This document shows positions 8,165 to 17,119 of a DNA stretch of 64,000 nt, piece after piece; the stretch's first letter is position 1, and each line of letters starts with the position of its first letter. Below the pieces are notes generated by a model that ran no database searches, had not been told where the DNA came from, and saw nothing but the letters and a program-made list of their open reading frames with translations. Made by a program: the position numbers and the translations under genes. This DNA is from CAIWHR01 sp963813415. GTDB lineage: Bacteria; Pseudomonadota; Gammaproteobacteria; Burkholderiales; Casimicrobiaceae. The DNA lies in assembly GCA_963813415.1 (NCBI GenBank), contig CAWEYW010000003.1, positions 310,001 to 374,000 on the forward strand. Direction: 5' to 3'.

Positions 8165-9343
8165 TCAGCGTTCCACTGCCAAGGCCACGCCCATGCCCCC
8201 GCCGATGCACAACGACGCGAGGCCACGCTTGGCATTGCGGCGCTGCATCTCGTGGAGCAGCGTCACCAGCACGCGCGCCCCCGATGCGCCGATCGGGTGC
8301 CCGATGGCGATCGCGCCGCCATTCACGTTGATGCGGCTCGTGTCCCAGCCCATCTCCTTGTTCACCGCGCAGGCCTGGGCAGCGAAGGCTTCGTTGATCT
8401 CCATGAGATCGAGATCCGCGGCCTTCCAGCCCGCTTTCTCGAGGCAGCGGCGCGACGCCGGCACCGGACCCATCCCCATGATCGCGGGATCGACACCCGA
8501 CGATGCGTACGCACGGATGCGGGCGAGCGGCGTGAGGCCAAGCTTGTCGGCGCGCGCCGCGGACATGACGAGCACCGCGGCCGCGCCATCGTTGATGCCG
8601 GACGCATTGGCGGCCGTGACCGAGCCGTCCTTCGCGAACGCGGGACGCAGTGCCGCGACCGACTCGAGCGTCGTTCCGGCCTTGATGAACTCGTCCTGGT
8701 CGAAGGCGAGCGGATCGCCCTTTCGCTGGGGAATCAGCACGGGCACGATCTCGTCCCTGAACTTGCCGGCCTTTTGCGCCGCCTCGGCCTTGTTCTGGCT
8801 CGCCACGGCGAAGGCGTCCTGCTCCGCGCGCGAGACGGCGTATTGCTTGGCAACGTTCTCGGCCGTCGTGCCCATGTGGTACTGGTTGTACACGTCCCAC
8901 AGGCCGTCGACGATCATCGTGTCGACAAGCTTGGCATCGCCCATGCGAAAGCCGTCGCGCGAGCCTGGCAGCACGTGCGGCGACGCGCTCATGTTTTCCT
9001 GGCCGCCGGCGATGACGATGTCGGCGTCGCCGCAGCGGATCGCCTGCGCGGCGAGCATGACGGCCTTCAGGCCCGAGCCGCAGACCTTGTTGATCGTCAT
9101 CCCCGGGATCGCGTTGGGCAGGCCGGCCTTGATGAGCGCCTGGCGCGCGGGGTTCTGGCCGCTGCCCGCGGTCAGCACCTGCCCCAGGATGACCTCGGAA
9201 ATCTGGTCACCCGGGATGCGGCTTTGCTCGAGAAGGCCGCGGATGACGGTCGCGCCGAGCTCGGGTGCGGCGACCTTCGCGAGCGAGCCGCCGAACTTGC
9301 CGACCGCCGTGCGCAGCGCAGTGGTGATCACGATGTCTGTCAT
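8165..9343 (-). CDS. phbA: acetyl-CoA acetyltransferase (beta-ketothiolase)
   Basis: A 392-residue thiolase that condenses two acetyl-CoA to acetoacetyl-CoA. The nucleophilic Cys is in NKVCGSGLKAVMLAAQ. NEAFAAQ and GGAIAIGHPIGASGAR carry the catalytic His elements, and CIGGGMGVALAVER provides the second active-site Cys near the C-terminus. The start MTDIVITTALRTAVGKFGG is the typical thiolase N-terminus and is preceded by GCAGGAG. It is the middle gene of the PHB operon. Confidence 0.95.
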   Translation of the reverse strand: MTDIVITTALRTAVGKFGGSLAKVAAPELGATVIRGLLEQSRIPGDQISEVILGQVLTAGSGQNPARQALIKAGLPNAIPGMTINKVCGSGLKAVMLAAQAIRCGDADIVIAGGQENMSASPHVLPGSRDGFRMGDAKLVDTMIVDGLWDVYNQYHMGTTAENVAKQYAVSRAEQDAFAVASQNKAEAAQKAGKFRDEIVPVLIPQRKGDPLAFDQDEFIKAGTTLESVAALRPAFAKDGSVTAANASGINDGAAAVLVMSAARADKLGLTPLARIRAYASSGVDPAIMGMGPVPASRRCLEKAGWKAADLDLMEINEAFAAQACAVNKEMGWDTSRINVNGGAIAIGHPIGASGARVLVTLLHEMQRRNAKRGLASLCIGGGMGVALAVER

Positions 9344-9463
9344 GGCAATCTCCTGCAGGAAGGGCGCTGCGCGCCGGAATGCCGCAGCGCCGGCCAACCT
9401 CGGTGCATCTTAGCGCACGTGCTCGATCGCCCGCGCGTGAACGACCGGTGTCGAACTTTAAGT

Positions 9464-11221
9464 TCAGGTGACGACTTCACGGACGTAGCGCCCGGGCGCG
9501 GGATCGAGCGCCCTGTATTTCGCGTTGCCGGTGCTGCGCGGCGCGGCGCGCTCGCCGCCGCCGTGCCGCGCGATCCAGGCGCCCCAGTGCGGCCACCAGC
9601 TGCCCGGCTCCTCCCGCGCCGCCGCAAGCCAGGCCTCGGGAGCGTCGGGCACTTGCTCGTTGACCCAGTAGTTGCGCCGCTTCTTGGCAGGCGGGTTGAC
9701 CACGCCCGCGATGTGGCCGGAGGCGCCCAGCGTGAACACCACGTCGCCGCCGAGGAGCCGCGTCGAGCTGTACGCCGAATGCCAGGGCACGATGTGATCG
9801 TCGCGCGACGCGTACACGTACGCCGGCACGCGGATGCGGCGCAGGTCGATCTTCTCACCGAGCACCGTCAGGGCATCGGGCTCGCGCAGGCGGTTGTCGA
9901 GATACATGTTGCGCAGGTAGTACGCGTACATCGGGCCGGGCAGGTTGCACGAGTCGCTGTTCCAGAACAGCAGATCGAACGCCGGGGGCGTCTTGCCCTT
10001 GAGGTAGTTGTTGACGACGTAGTTCCACACGAGCTCGTTCGCGCGAAGGCTCGCGAACGCCGTGGCGAGCTCGCCGCCATGCACGCGCTGACCGCCCTTC
10101 AACGCCGGCTCGCGCGCATTCAGCATCTCGTGCGAGATGTAGACCTGGATCTCGCCGGGATCGGTGTAATCGAGGAGCGTGGTCAGGAAGCTCGCGCTCG
10201 CGACGCCGCCTTCGCCGCGCGCGGCAAGCACCGCCAAGGCGCAGGCGAGTATCGCGCCGCCCACGCAGAATCCCAGCACGTTGACCGCATCGGCGCGGCT
10301 GATCCTGCGCACGACGGCGAGCGCCGCGAGCGCCCCTTCCGCGACGTAGTCGTCCCACGTGAGATGCCCGAGCTCGGCCGGGATGTTGCGCCACGAGATC
10401 ATGAACACCGTGTGGCCTTCGCCGACCGCCCAGCGCACGAACGAATTCTCCGGCTGCAGGTCGAGGATGTAGAACTTGTTGATGCACGGCGGCACGACGA
10501 GCAGGGGACGCTTGTGCACGCGGCCGGTCGTCGCCCGGTACTGGATGAGCTCGATGAGATCGTTGCGGAAGACCACGTCACCGGACGTCACGGCGATGTT
10601 GCGGCCGAGCTCGAAGGCGCGCTCGTCGGTCATCGAGATGCGGCCCCGGCGCGCGTCGGCGACGAGGTTCTCCACGCCTTGCAGCACGCTCGTGCCTTCG
10701 CTCGCGAGCGCCTGCTTCCACACTTCCGGATTGGTCGCCGGGAAGTTGGACGGTGCCATCGCGTCGACGAGCTGGCGCGTCATGAATGCCAAGCGCCGCT
10801 TCTCGCGTGCGGACACGGGCGCAAGGGCCGCGAGCTCCTTCAGGTACTCCGCGGTGAGGAGATAGTGCTGCTTGAGGAGCGCGAAGTAGGGCAGGGCATC
10901 CCATTCGGGCGCGGCGAAGCGGCGATCGCCCGGGGGCGCCTCGACCACGACCGGCAGCGCGGGTGCGGTCGCGGGCTGCAGCAGCGCCCGTTGGGCCGCG
11001 AGCCAGAGCGCCTGGAAGCGCGGCTGGTAGCGGGCGTTCAGCGCCGCGACGTCAGGCGCGAGAACACGATCGGCGCTTCCCGTGGCCGACGTGGCCTGCG
11101 GCCCCGGCTGCATCCCCGCCATGGATCCGCTCCACCACAGCGCCCATTGCGCCGCCGCGTGCTGCCAGCTCTGCGCGAGATCGAGCCAGGCCGCGCCGAG
11201 CTCCGAGCTGTGATCGTTCAT
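9464..11221 (-). CDS. phaC: class I poly(3-hydroxyalkanoate) polymerase
   Basis: A 585-residue cytoplasmic, granule-associated enzyme of usual class I length that polymerises 3-hydroxyacyl-CoA. The lipase-like box is NVLGFCVGGAILAC with the catalytic Cys. YVYASRDDHIVPWHSAY holds the catalytic Asp, and TLGASGHIAGVVNPP the catalytic His. The N-terminal third, containing FPATNPEVWKQAL and GVENLVAD, is the class I-specific region. It is the first gene of phaC-phbA-phbB. The ~120 bases after it hold no gene, and no phasin or PhaR gene is seen nearby. Confidence 0.95.
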   Translation of the reverse strand: MNDHSSELGAAWLDLAQSWQHAAAQWALWWSGSMAGMQPGPQATSATGSADRVLAPDVAALNARYQPRFQALWLAAQRALLQPATAPALPVVVEAPPGDRRFAAPEWDALPYFALLKQHYLLTAEYLKELAALAPVSAREKRRLAFMTRQLVDAMAPSNFPATNPEVWKQALASEGTSVLQGVENLVADARRGRISMTDERAFELGRNIAVTSGDVVFRNDLIELIQYRATTGRVHKRPLLVVPPCINKFYILDLQPENSFVRWAVGEGHTVFMISWRNIPAELGHLTWDDYVAEGALAALAVVRRISRADAVNVLGFCVGGAILACALAVLAARGEGGVASASFLTTLLDYTDPGEIQVYISHEMLNAREPALKGGQRVHGGELATAFASLRANELVWNYVVNNYLKGKTPPAFDLLFWNSDSCNLPGPMYAYYLRNMYLDNRLREPDALTVLGEKIDLRRIRVPAYVYASRDDHIVPWHSAYSSTRLLGGDVVFTLGASGHIAGVVNPPAKKRRNYWVNEQVPDAPEAWLAAAREEPGSWWPHWGAWIARHGGGERAAPRSTGNAKYRALDPAPGRYVREVVT

Positions 11222-11310
11222 GGCACCCTGTGCGTCGTCATGCAACCGCTCCTCGCGATTCCGGGGAGGATGCCTCCTCGCCCCGCGCAACCCACGATGC
11301 AGGCATTCCC

Positions 11311-11544
11311 GTGCACCTGGTGGTGATTGCGTGGCTGTACGTCATCGGCATGATGGCGGTCACTTCGTCGTCGGCGCTTGGCGGGCTCGTGCTGTTTGTC
11401 AGCGCGGGATTGCTTCCGGTTCTTGCGCTCGTCGCCTGGCTTGGCCGGCGCCACCGGCACGAGCGCGCGACCGCGACGAAGGCATCACGGCTCGAGCAGA
11501 TGGTGAACGACCGCGATGATCCCGATGCCAAGGCCGATCAGTAG
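11311..11544 (+). CDS. small conserved membrane protein
   Basis: A 77-residue protein starting at GTG. The pattern VHLVVIAWLYVIGMMAVTSS, a Gly/Leu-rich second hydrophobic stretch (GLVLFVSAGLLPVLALVAW), then GRRHRHER, resembles a small two-helix protein family that I recall from betaproteobacteria (recall, not searched). The tail is charged and probably cytoplasmic. The gene starts about 90 bases upstream of and divergent from phaC, and its 3' end overlaps the convergent ZIP gene by about 60 bases. No function is known. The start is inferred from where hydrophobicity begins and a weak GCAGG upstream. Confidence 0.55.
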   Translation: MHLVVIAWLYVIGMMAVTSSSALGGLVLFVSAGLLPVLALVAWLGRRHRHERATATKASRLEQMVNDRDDPDAKADQ

Positions 11545-12270
11545 CAGTTGCCGCGCGGTCTCCATGGGTTGTGGATGGCGATGCAGGCTGGGGATGAGGT
11601 CCGCGACTGCGACGTACAGCAGGCTCGCTGCGGCAATCGCCAGCACGGTAGGCAGCAATTGTTGCATCTCGGCCAGCGCAGCGTAGCCGGCGAGACCGCC
11701 GGCGAGCGTCGCCAGTCCGGTCGTGACATTGAACCCGAAGGCGCGGGCGCGTCCATAGCCCGAGTGCAGGAGCACGGCGAAGTCCCCCACCTGCTGTGGA
11801 ATCGCATGGGCCACGATCGCGACCGTGGTGGCGACGCCGAGTGCCGGCGTGGCGAGGAATGCTGCGGCGATTACCACGCCGTCGCAGAAATTGTGCACGC
11901 TGTTGCCGATGAGGATCATGAGCCCGGAGCGGCCGTGATCGTGCACGTGCATCGCGTGGGCAGTGGCGGCCGAGTCGGGTTGCGTGTCGACCGCCTGCTC
12001 CCCATGGCTGTGGCGCCAGAGCACGAGCTTCTCGAGCAGAAAGAAGGCGAGCAGGCCGACGAGCACCGTCAGCATCACGCGCTCCGTCTTGCCTTCCTCG
12101 AGTGCGTGCGGCAGGAGTTCCAGGAACACCGCGCCGAGCAGCGCACCCACCGCAAAGCTCACGAGGCGGCCAATGCGCGCGGGCCGCAGCGCCAGCGTCC
12201 CGGCGGCCCCGATGATGGCGAGCACGCCGCCGGCGAGGCACGCAAGGATGATGGCGATGAGGGCTGGCAA
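11485..12270 (-). CDS. ZIP family divalent metal transporter
   Basis: A 261-residue inner-membrane protein with about eight hydrophobic segments. A His-rich loop (HSHGEQAVDT then HAMHVHDHGRSG) lies between the third and fourth segments, as in zinc importers. The fourth segment carries HNFCDG (family HNFxDG). The fifth reads HAIPQQVGDF, where family members usually have HEIPxExGD, so two glutamates of the metal site are replaced. It probably imports zinc or iron, but the altered site could change selectivity. It faces the small membrane protein gene and overlaps its 3' end. Confidence 0.85.
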   Translation of the reverse strand: MPALIAIILACLAGGVLAIIGAAGTLALRPARIGRLVSFAVGALLGAVFLELLPHALEEGKTERVMLTVLVGLLAFFLLEKLVLWRHSHGEQAVDTQPDSAATAHAMHVHDHGRSGLMILIGNSVHNFCDGVVIAAAFLATPALGVATTVAIVAHAIPQQVGDFAVLLHSGYGRARAFGFNVTTGLATLAGGLAGYAALAEMQQLLPTVLAIAAASLLYVAVADLIPSLHRHPQPMETARQLLLIGLGIGIIAVVHHLLEP

Positions 12271-12369
12271 TGGGTGTTGGCGCGAGGTGGCGCGCGGTTG
12301 GAGGGTCGGCCGGCGGAGTGAATTGAGGGCGCGCTGTGGGCGGAGGCCGCGGCGTGGTCCGGCCGCGCG

Positions 12370-12375
12370 ATTATA
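12370..12375 (-). promoter_or_regulatory. candidate -10 element for the ZIP gene
   Basis: TATAAT is read on the minus strand, about 100 bases upstream of the ZIP start and directly after the end of pgeF. No good -35 lies at the right distance, so an activator or an extended -10 would be needed. Confidence 0.35.
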
Positions 12376-12390
12376 CGGAATGGTGCGGGA

Positions 12391-13158
12391 TCACTCCCCG
12401 AGCCACACCAGTGCGGCCATGCGCCCGGTGTCGCGCTCCCGGCGGTAGGAGAAGAACCGTGCGGCGTCGGTGCGCGTGCAGTATTCACCGCCACTGATGG
12501 TCTCGACACCGGCGTCGCGAAGGCGCATGCGCGCCAGGGTGTACAGATCGGCCAGCCACTTCCCCGGTGCGCCGGCCACGAATGCGGCAGCTGCCCGTGC
12601 ATCGTGCGCCACGAACGCAGCGCGCACCTCGGCCCCGACTTCGAACGCCGCCGGACCGATTGCCGGACCGAGCCAGGCCACCTGGCGCGCGCTGCCGAGG
12701 CCGCGCATGGCGGCAACCGTGGTTTCGACCACACCCCCTGCCAGACCGCGCCAGCCCGCGTGAGCCACCCCGACGCACGCACCTTGCGTGTCGGCCAGCA
12801 GCACCGGAAGGCAGTCCGCCATGCGGATCGCACAGACGACCCGGGGAGCGGCGGTCACCGCGCCATCGGCTTCAGGACAGGCGCCCGCCGGCGTCCCGGC
12901 GTCGAGCGTCACCACGCCAGCGCCATGCACCTGCGACAGCCAATGCGGATCGCCGGGGAGGAAGGCACGCAGGCGGCGACGGTTCTCGAGCACGCCTGCA
13001 TCGTCCGTGCGGCAGGCGCCGAGATCGAGGGTCGCGCGTGCGCCGGCGGAAACGCCGCCGCGACGCGTCGTGACGAGCGCCCTCACCGGGGATGCCGCGG
13101 GCCAGTCCGGCACGATCCAGTCGAGGCCGGCGGTCGCGAGCGCGGCGGCCAGTGTCAT
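12391..13158 (-). CDS. pgeF: peptidoglycan editing factor / purine nucleoside phosphorylase-like (laccase-domain) protein
   Basis: A 255-residue YfiH/PgeF family protein. Motifs in order: SQVHGAGVV, IRMADCLPVLLAD, GVAHAGWRGLAGG, WLGPAIGPAAFEVG, GEYCTRTDAARFFSYRR. The Cys and two His that bind the metal are present (ADCLPV, HAGWRG, SQVHG). Family members cleave purine nucleosides and, in E. coli, remove miscorporated L-Ser from peptidoglycan precursors. The ATG at 13158 overlaps the rluD stop (ATGA), the conserved rluD-pgeF coupling. An in-frame upstream start at 13242 would lie inside rluD and is rejected. Confidence 0.92.
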   Translation of the reverse strand: MTLAAALATAGLDWIVPDWPAASPVRALVTTRRGGVSAGARATLDLGACRTDDAGVLENRRRLRAFLPGDPHWLSQVHGAGVVTLDAGTPAGACPEADGAVTAAPRVVCAIRMADCLPVLLADTQGACVGVAHAGWRGLAGGVVETTVAAMRGLGSARQVAWLGPAIGPAAFEVGAEVRAAFVAHDARAAAAFVAGAPGKWLADLYTLARMRLRDAGVETISGGEYCTRTDAARFFSYRRERDTGRMAALVWLGE

Positions 13159-14141
13159 GGAGACGATGTCTCGCGGCCTTGCGCGCGCAGACGCTCGAGC
13201 AGCTCGACGAAATCGGACGGCAGCGGCGAGCGCCAGCGGCACGGCGCGCCGGTGACAGGATGCACGAGCGCGAGTTCCGCCGCATGCAGCGCCTGGCGCG
13301 GAAAGGGAATGATCTGCCGGCGGCCATACGCCGGGTCACCGACGAGCGGATGACCGATGGACGCGAGGTGCACGCGGATCTGGTGCGTGCGGCCGGTCTC
13401 CAGCTCGCAACGCAGCAACGTCGCGCATCCGAAGCGCTCCACGACGCGGTAATGCGTGCGCGCCGGCTTGCCACCCTGCACCACGGCCATGGACGTGCGT
13501 CGCGTGGGATGGCGGCCGATGGGTGCGTCGATCGTGCCGTCCTGTGTGATGTCGCCGGTCGCCACGGCGGCATACTCGCGATGTACCGTGCGCGCCTGCA
13601 ACTGGCGCACCAGCGCAGTTTGCGCGGTGAGCGTCTTGGCCACGACGAGGAGGCCGCTGGTGTCCTTGTCGAGGCGATGCACGATGCCGGCCCGCGGCAC
13701 CGCTGACAATGCCGGTGCGTGATGCAGCAGCGCATTCAGCAGCGTGCCGTCCCAGTTGCCGCTGCCCGGGTGGACGACGAGCCCTGCAGGCTTGTCGATC
13801 ACGAGCAGTGCATCGTCCTCGTAGACGACCGTGAGCGCGATCTCCTGCGCGACGTACGCGAGCTCTGCCCGGTCGGGCGCGGCCTGCACCACGACGTCCT
13901 CGCCGCCGCGCACCTTGTGGCGCGTGTCGGCGGGCTCGCCGTCCACCGTCACGAGACCGGCGGCAATCCAGTCCTGCAGCCTGGTGCGCGAGTATTGCGG
14001 GAGTGTGCGTGCGAGCGCCTGATCGAAGCGCAGCCCGGCGCACTCCGCCGGGAGCTCGATCCTGTGCACGGCGGCCGATGCCGCGTGGTCGCTCGCGGGC
14101 GAACCGATCGGGGATGGCGCGGTCGATGCCTTCGCGCTCAC
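13155..14141 (-). CDS. rluD: 23S rRNA pseudouridine(1911/1915/1917) synthase
   Basis: A 328-residue enzyme. The N-terminal S4 domain (LRFDQALARTLPQYSRTRLQDWIAAG) binds RNA. The catalytic domain has VIDKPAGLVVHPGSGNWDGT and the motif HRLDKDTSGLLVVAK with the catalytic Asp. ELETGRTHQIRVHLASIGHP is the conserved RluA-family element. It modifies helix 69 of 23S rRNA. It is divergent from bamD across 78 bases, an arrangement conserved in proteobacteria, and is coupled to pgeF. Confidence 0.95.
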   Translation of the reverse strand: MSAKASTAPSPIGSPASDHAASAAVHRIELPAECAGLRFDQALARTLPQYSRTRLQDWIAAGLVTVDGEPADTRHKVRGGEDVVVQAAPDRAELAYVAQEIALTVVYEDDALLVIDKPAGLVVHPGSGNWDGTLLNALLHHAPALSAVPRAGIVHRLDKDTSGLLVVAKTLTAQTALVRQLQARTVHREYAAVATGDITQDGTIDAPIGRHPTRRTSMAVVQGGKPARTHYRVVERFGCATLLRCELETGRTHQIRVHLASIGHPLVGDPAYGRRQIIPFPRQALHAAELALVHPVTGAPCRWRSPLPSDFVELLERLRAQGRETSSP

Positions 14142-14185
14142 GCGCCTCGACCTCGCGACCGCAGGGGAGCGCGTGGCCGCTCGGT

Positions 14186-14191
14186 TATAAT
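14186..14191 (+). promoter_or_regulatory. candidate -10 element for bamD
   Basis: A perfect TATAAT lies 28 bases upstream of the bamD ATG, in the short rluD/bamD divergent region. The -35 region is poor (G-rich, no TTGACA), so activity would depend on other contacts. Confidence 0.45.
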
Positions 14192-14219
14192 CGGGACGAT
14201 TCTCGTCGAAGGTTCGCGC

Positions 14220-15062
14220 ATGTCTGCCTCACTCGCTCCATCCCTCTCCGCAACCCCCCGCATGGCCCAAAGGGCCGTACTGTCGTCGTGGGTGGTTGCA
14301 CTACTGCTGGCGCTCGCGATGGGCGGATGCAGCTGGTTGCCCGAAGTGCAGGACGAGACCGCGAGCTGGAGTGCGGATCGGCTGTACAACGAGGCGCACG
14401 ACAACCTCGCCTCGGGAAATTATACGCGGGCGAGCAAGCTCTACGAGACGCTCGAATCGCGCTTTCCCTATGGGCGCTATGCCCAGCAGGCGATCCTCGA
14501 GTCGGCGTACGCGAGCTATCGCTCCGGCGAAGCGGCGACGGCGGTCGCGGCGTGCGACCGCTTCATCCGCACGTATCCGAACCATCCGAGCGTCGATTAC
14601 GCCTATTACCTCAAGGGTCTCGTGAACTTCCGCGAGGATCAGGGGCTGCTCGGCTACGTCTACGAGCTCGATCTGTCCGAGCGCGAGCCGAAGGCGATGC
14701 GGGAATCGTTCGACACGTTCAAGGAGCTCGTGGCCAAGTTCCCGCAAAGCCGCTATGCAGCGGACGCGGAAAGCCGCATGCGCTACCTGACGAATTCGCT
14801 CGCGCTCTACGAAGTGAAGGTGGGACGCTACTACTACAACCGCGGCGCCTACGTCGCGGCGGTGAATCGCGCGCAGCTCGCGATTGCCAACTACCCCCGC
14901 ACGCCGGCCAACGAGGATGCCCTCGACCTGCTCGTGCAAAGCTATCAGAAGCTCGGCCTCACGCAACTGCGCGACGACGCTGCGCGCGTGTTGCAGGCAA
15001 CGTACCCGCAGAGCCGTTACCTCGCCGAAACGGCGCCGCGGCCGTGGTGGAAGCTCTGGTAG
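14220..15062 (+). CDS. bamD: outer membrane protein assembly factor BamD (ComL lipoprotein)
   Basis: A 280-residue lipoprotein. The hydrophobic signal ends in the lipobox LAMGGC with lipidated Cys at residue 37. Tetratricopeptide-like helical pairs follow: SADRLYNEAHDNLASGNYTRA, LYETLESRFPYGRYAQQA, FIRTYPNHPSVDYAYYLKGL, YEVKVGRYYYNRGAYVAAVN. BamD is the essential lipoprotein scaffold that links BamA with BamC/E for beta-barrel insertion. The length fits the family. The signal region is longer than usual, and an in-frame ATG at residue 15 is an alternative start. Confidence 0.95.
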   Translation: MSASLAPSLSATPRMAQRAVLSSWVVALLLALAMGGCSWLPEVQDETASWSADRLYNEAHDNLASGNYTRASKLYETLESRFPYGRYAQQAILESAYASYRSGEAATAVAACDRFIRTYPNHPSVDYAYYLKGLVNFREDQGLLGYVYELDLSEREPKAMRESFDTFKELVAKFPQSRYAADAESRMRYLTNSLALYEVKVGRYYYNRGAYVAAVNRAQLAIANYPRTPANEDALDLLVQSYQKLGLTQLRDDAARVLQATYPQSRYLAETAPRPWWKLW

Positions 15063-15082
15063 CGCGCTGACGCGGCGACCGC

Positions 15083-16987
15083 TCAGACCGCGGCGGGCTC
15101 CGGGGTGGCGCCTGCGGGGCTGCCGGCGAAAAACGCCTCGACCGCAGCGAGGTCCCTGGTCCGGCGCATCGGCGGCAGGCTCTTCCAGATCCGCTTGCCG
15201 TATGGCTTGTCGACGAGTCGCGGATCGCACAGCATCAGCACGCCGCGGTCGGTTTCCGTGCGAATCAGGCGCCCCGCGCCCTGCTTGAGACTGATCACCG
15301 CCTGCGGCAGCTGGTAGTCGAAGAACGGATTGCCACCCGCGGCACGCAGGTGGTCGAGCCGCGCGGCGAGCAGTGGGTCGTCCGGCGGCGCGAACGGCAG
15401 CTTGTCGATCACCACGACCGACAACGCATCGCCGGCCACGTCGACGCCTTCCCAGAAGCTCTGGCTGCCGAGCAGCACGGCGTTGCCAAGCGCGCGGAAG
15501 CGGGCGAGCAGCTCGCTGCGGGCCCCTTCGCCCTGCACCAGCACGGGCCAGGCGAGCCCCTCGCGCGCCATTGCCTCGGCAAGCATCTCGCGGGCGGCCT
15601 TGAGTGCCCGCAGGCTCGTGAACAGCAGGAACGCGCGCCCGCCGCTTGCCTTCAGGACGGGGATCGCCGCATCGACGACCGCCTGGGTATGCTCGCGCGA
15701 GTTGGGCGCGGGAAGATCGCGCGGCACGTAGAGCAGGGCCTGGGCGCCGTAATCGAACGGGCTCTCCCAGCAGCCTGTTGCTGATCGCGTCAGCCCGAGC
15801 TCGCGCTGGTAGAGCGAGAAATCGCGCCCGACGGCGAGCGTCGCGGAGGTGAAGATCCACGCCCGCCCGGACGCATCCACCTGCCGCGAAAAGGTGTCCG
15901 CCACGGACAGCGGCGACGCGTGCAGCTGCCAGCCGTTGGGTGTCACGTCCACCCAGCGAATCCACGCCGGGCCGCTTCCGGCTTTGCTCTCTTCCGCGGT
16001 GGCGGCGGTGCCGTCGCGCCAGCGCACCAGGATCGCATTCGCCTCCTCGGCGCGACGGGCGCATTGGCCGAGCGCTTCGCTGCGTTCCGCGAACAGCCCG
16101 AGCTCGGTCGCGAGCCGATCGAGTGCGGCCGAGAGCTCATCGAGGGCCTCGCGAAAGCCGGGTTGCCCGAAGGCGCCCGCCTGCGTCATCTTGCCGGGAA
16201 CCTCGCCGAGCGCGAGGCGCAACCGGCGCAACGCAGGAGCGACACCGGCACCGGCATCGGGCAATTCGCGCACCTCGCGTGCGTCGGTGCGGGCCGCGAC
16301 CTCCGCGTCGCGCGCGAGTTCGCCGAGCTGTCCCGCCGTGAGCTGCTCGCCGAAGAACAGGGTCGCGGTATCGGGCAGCTGGTGCGCCTCGTCGAGGATC
16401 ACCGTGTTGCACGCGGGCAACAGCTCCGCGAGGCCCTCGTCACGCAGCATCACGTCGGCGAAGAACAGGTGATGGTTGACGACCACGACGTCGGCGTCGA
16501 GCGCCGCCTTGCGCGCCTTCATCACGAAGCAGTCCGCGTGGTACGCGCAATCCGCGCCGAGGCAGTTGTCGCGCGTGGAGGTGACGAGCGGCCAGACGGT
16601 GGCGTTTTCCGGCACGTCCGCGAGCTCGCCGCGGTCACCGGTGGCGCTGGTCCGAGCGAATTCCACGATCTTGCGCAGATGCCGCGCGTCGTCGCGCGAC
16701 GGCAGGCGACCATCGGCGGCGGTGCGCGCCAGATGATGATGGCAGACATAGTTGGCGCGCCCTTTGAGCAATGCCAGGGTCACCGGCACGCCAAGCGCTG
16801 CGCGCACCTGCGGCAGGTCGCGCTGGAAGAGCTGGTCCTGCAGCGTCTTGGTGCCGGTGGACACGATCACCTTGCCGCCGGAGAGGAGCGCGGGCACCAG
16901 GTAGGCGAAGGTCTTGCCGGTGCCGGTTCCTGCTTCGGCAATCAGGGTCGTGCGCCCGGCGATCGCCTGCGCGACCGCCTGCGCCAT
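15083..16987 (-). CDS. ATP-dependent DNA helicase, DinG/YoaA (XPD-like) family
   Basis: 634 residues from the first usable ATG. Walker A is AEAGTGTGKTFAYLVPAL; motif II is VILDEAHQLPD; VNHHLFFAD and SQSFWEGVDV precede the C-terminal QGAGRLIRTETDRG. Four Cys (CHHH, C-x5-C-x5-C around NCLGADCAYHADC) are placed for the Fe-S cluster typical of DinG-type helicases. The reading frame continues upstream through GFRFRPQQLA, which resembles the family's conserved N-terminus, back to the stop of the preceding gene without any ATG, GTG or TTG, so the true start is uncertain (CTG at 17110-17108 is possible). It is convergent with bamD. Confidence 0.85.
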   Translation of the reverse strand: MAQAVAQAIAGRTTLIAEAGTGTGKTFAYLVPALLSGGKVIVSTGTKTLQDQLFQRDLPQVRAALGVPVTLALLKGRANYVCHHHLARTAADGRLPSRDDARHLRKIVEFARTSATGDRGELADVPENATVWPLVTSTRDNCLGADCAYHADCFVMKARKAALDADVVVVNHHLFFADVMLRDEGLAELLPACNTVILDEAHQLPDTATLFFGEQLTAGQLGELARDAEVAARTDAREVRELPDAGAGVAPALRRLRLALGEVPGKMTQAGAFGQPGFREALDELSAALDRLATELGLFAERSEALGQCARRAEEANAILVRWRDGTAATAEESKAGSGPAWIRWVDVTPNGWQLHASPLSVADTFSRQVDASGRAWIFTSATLAVGRDFSLYQRELGLTRSATGCWESPFDYGAQALLYVPRDLPAPNSREHTQAVVDAAIPVLKASGGRAFLLFTSLRALKAAREMLAEAMAREGLAWPVLVQGEGARSELLARFRALGNAVLLGSQSFWEGVDVAGDALSVVVIDKLPFAPPDDPLLAARLDHLRAAGGNPFFDYQLPQAVISLKQGAGRLIRTETDRGVLMLCDPRLVDKPYGKRIWKSLPPMRRTRDLAAVEAFFAGSPAGATPEPAAV

Positions 16988-17119
16988 CGCGAGCTGCTGC
17001 GGGCGAAAACGGAATCCGCCCAGCGTTGCGGCGATGCTCCCTTGCTCACCAAAGGCGGCGGCGAGCGCGGGATCGACGTCCGGTGGAGGGGTAGCGGTGA
17101 GCTGCGTCAGAGCCGGGCC

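Noticed and set aside
13158..13242. Upstream in-frame start for pgeF
   Set aside because: It would add 28 basic residues and lie inside rluD; the ATGA overlap at 13158 is the conserved start.
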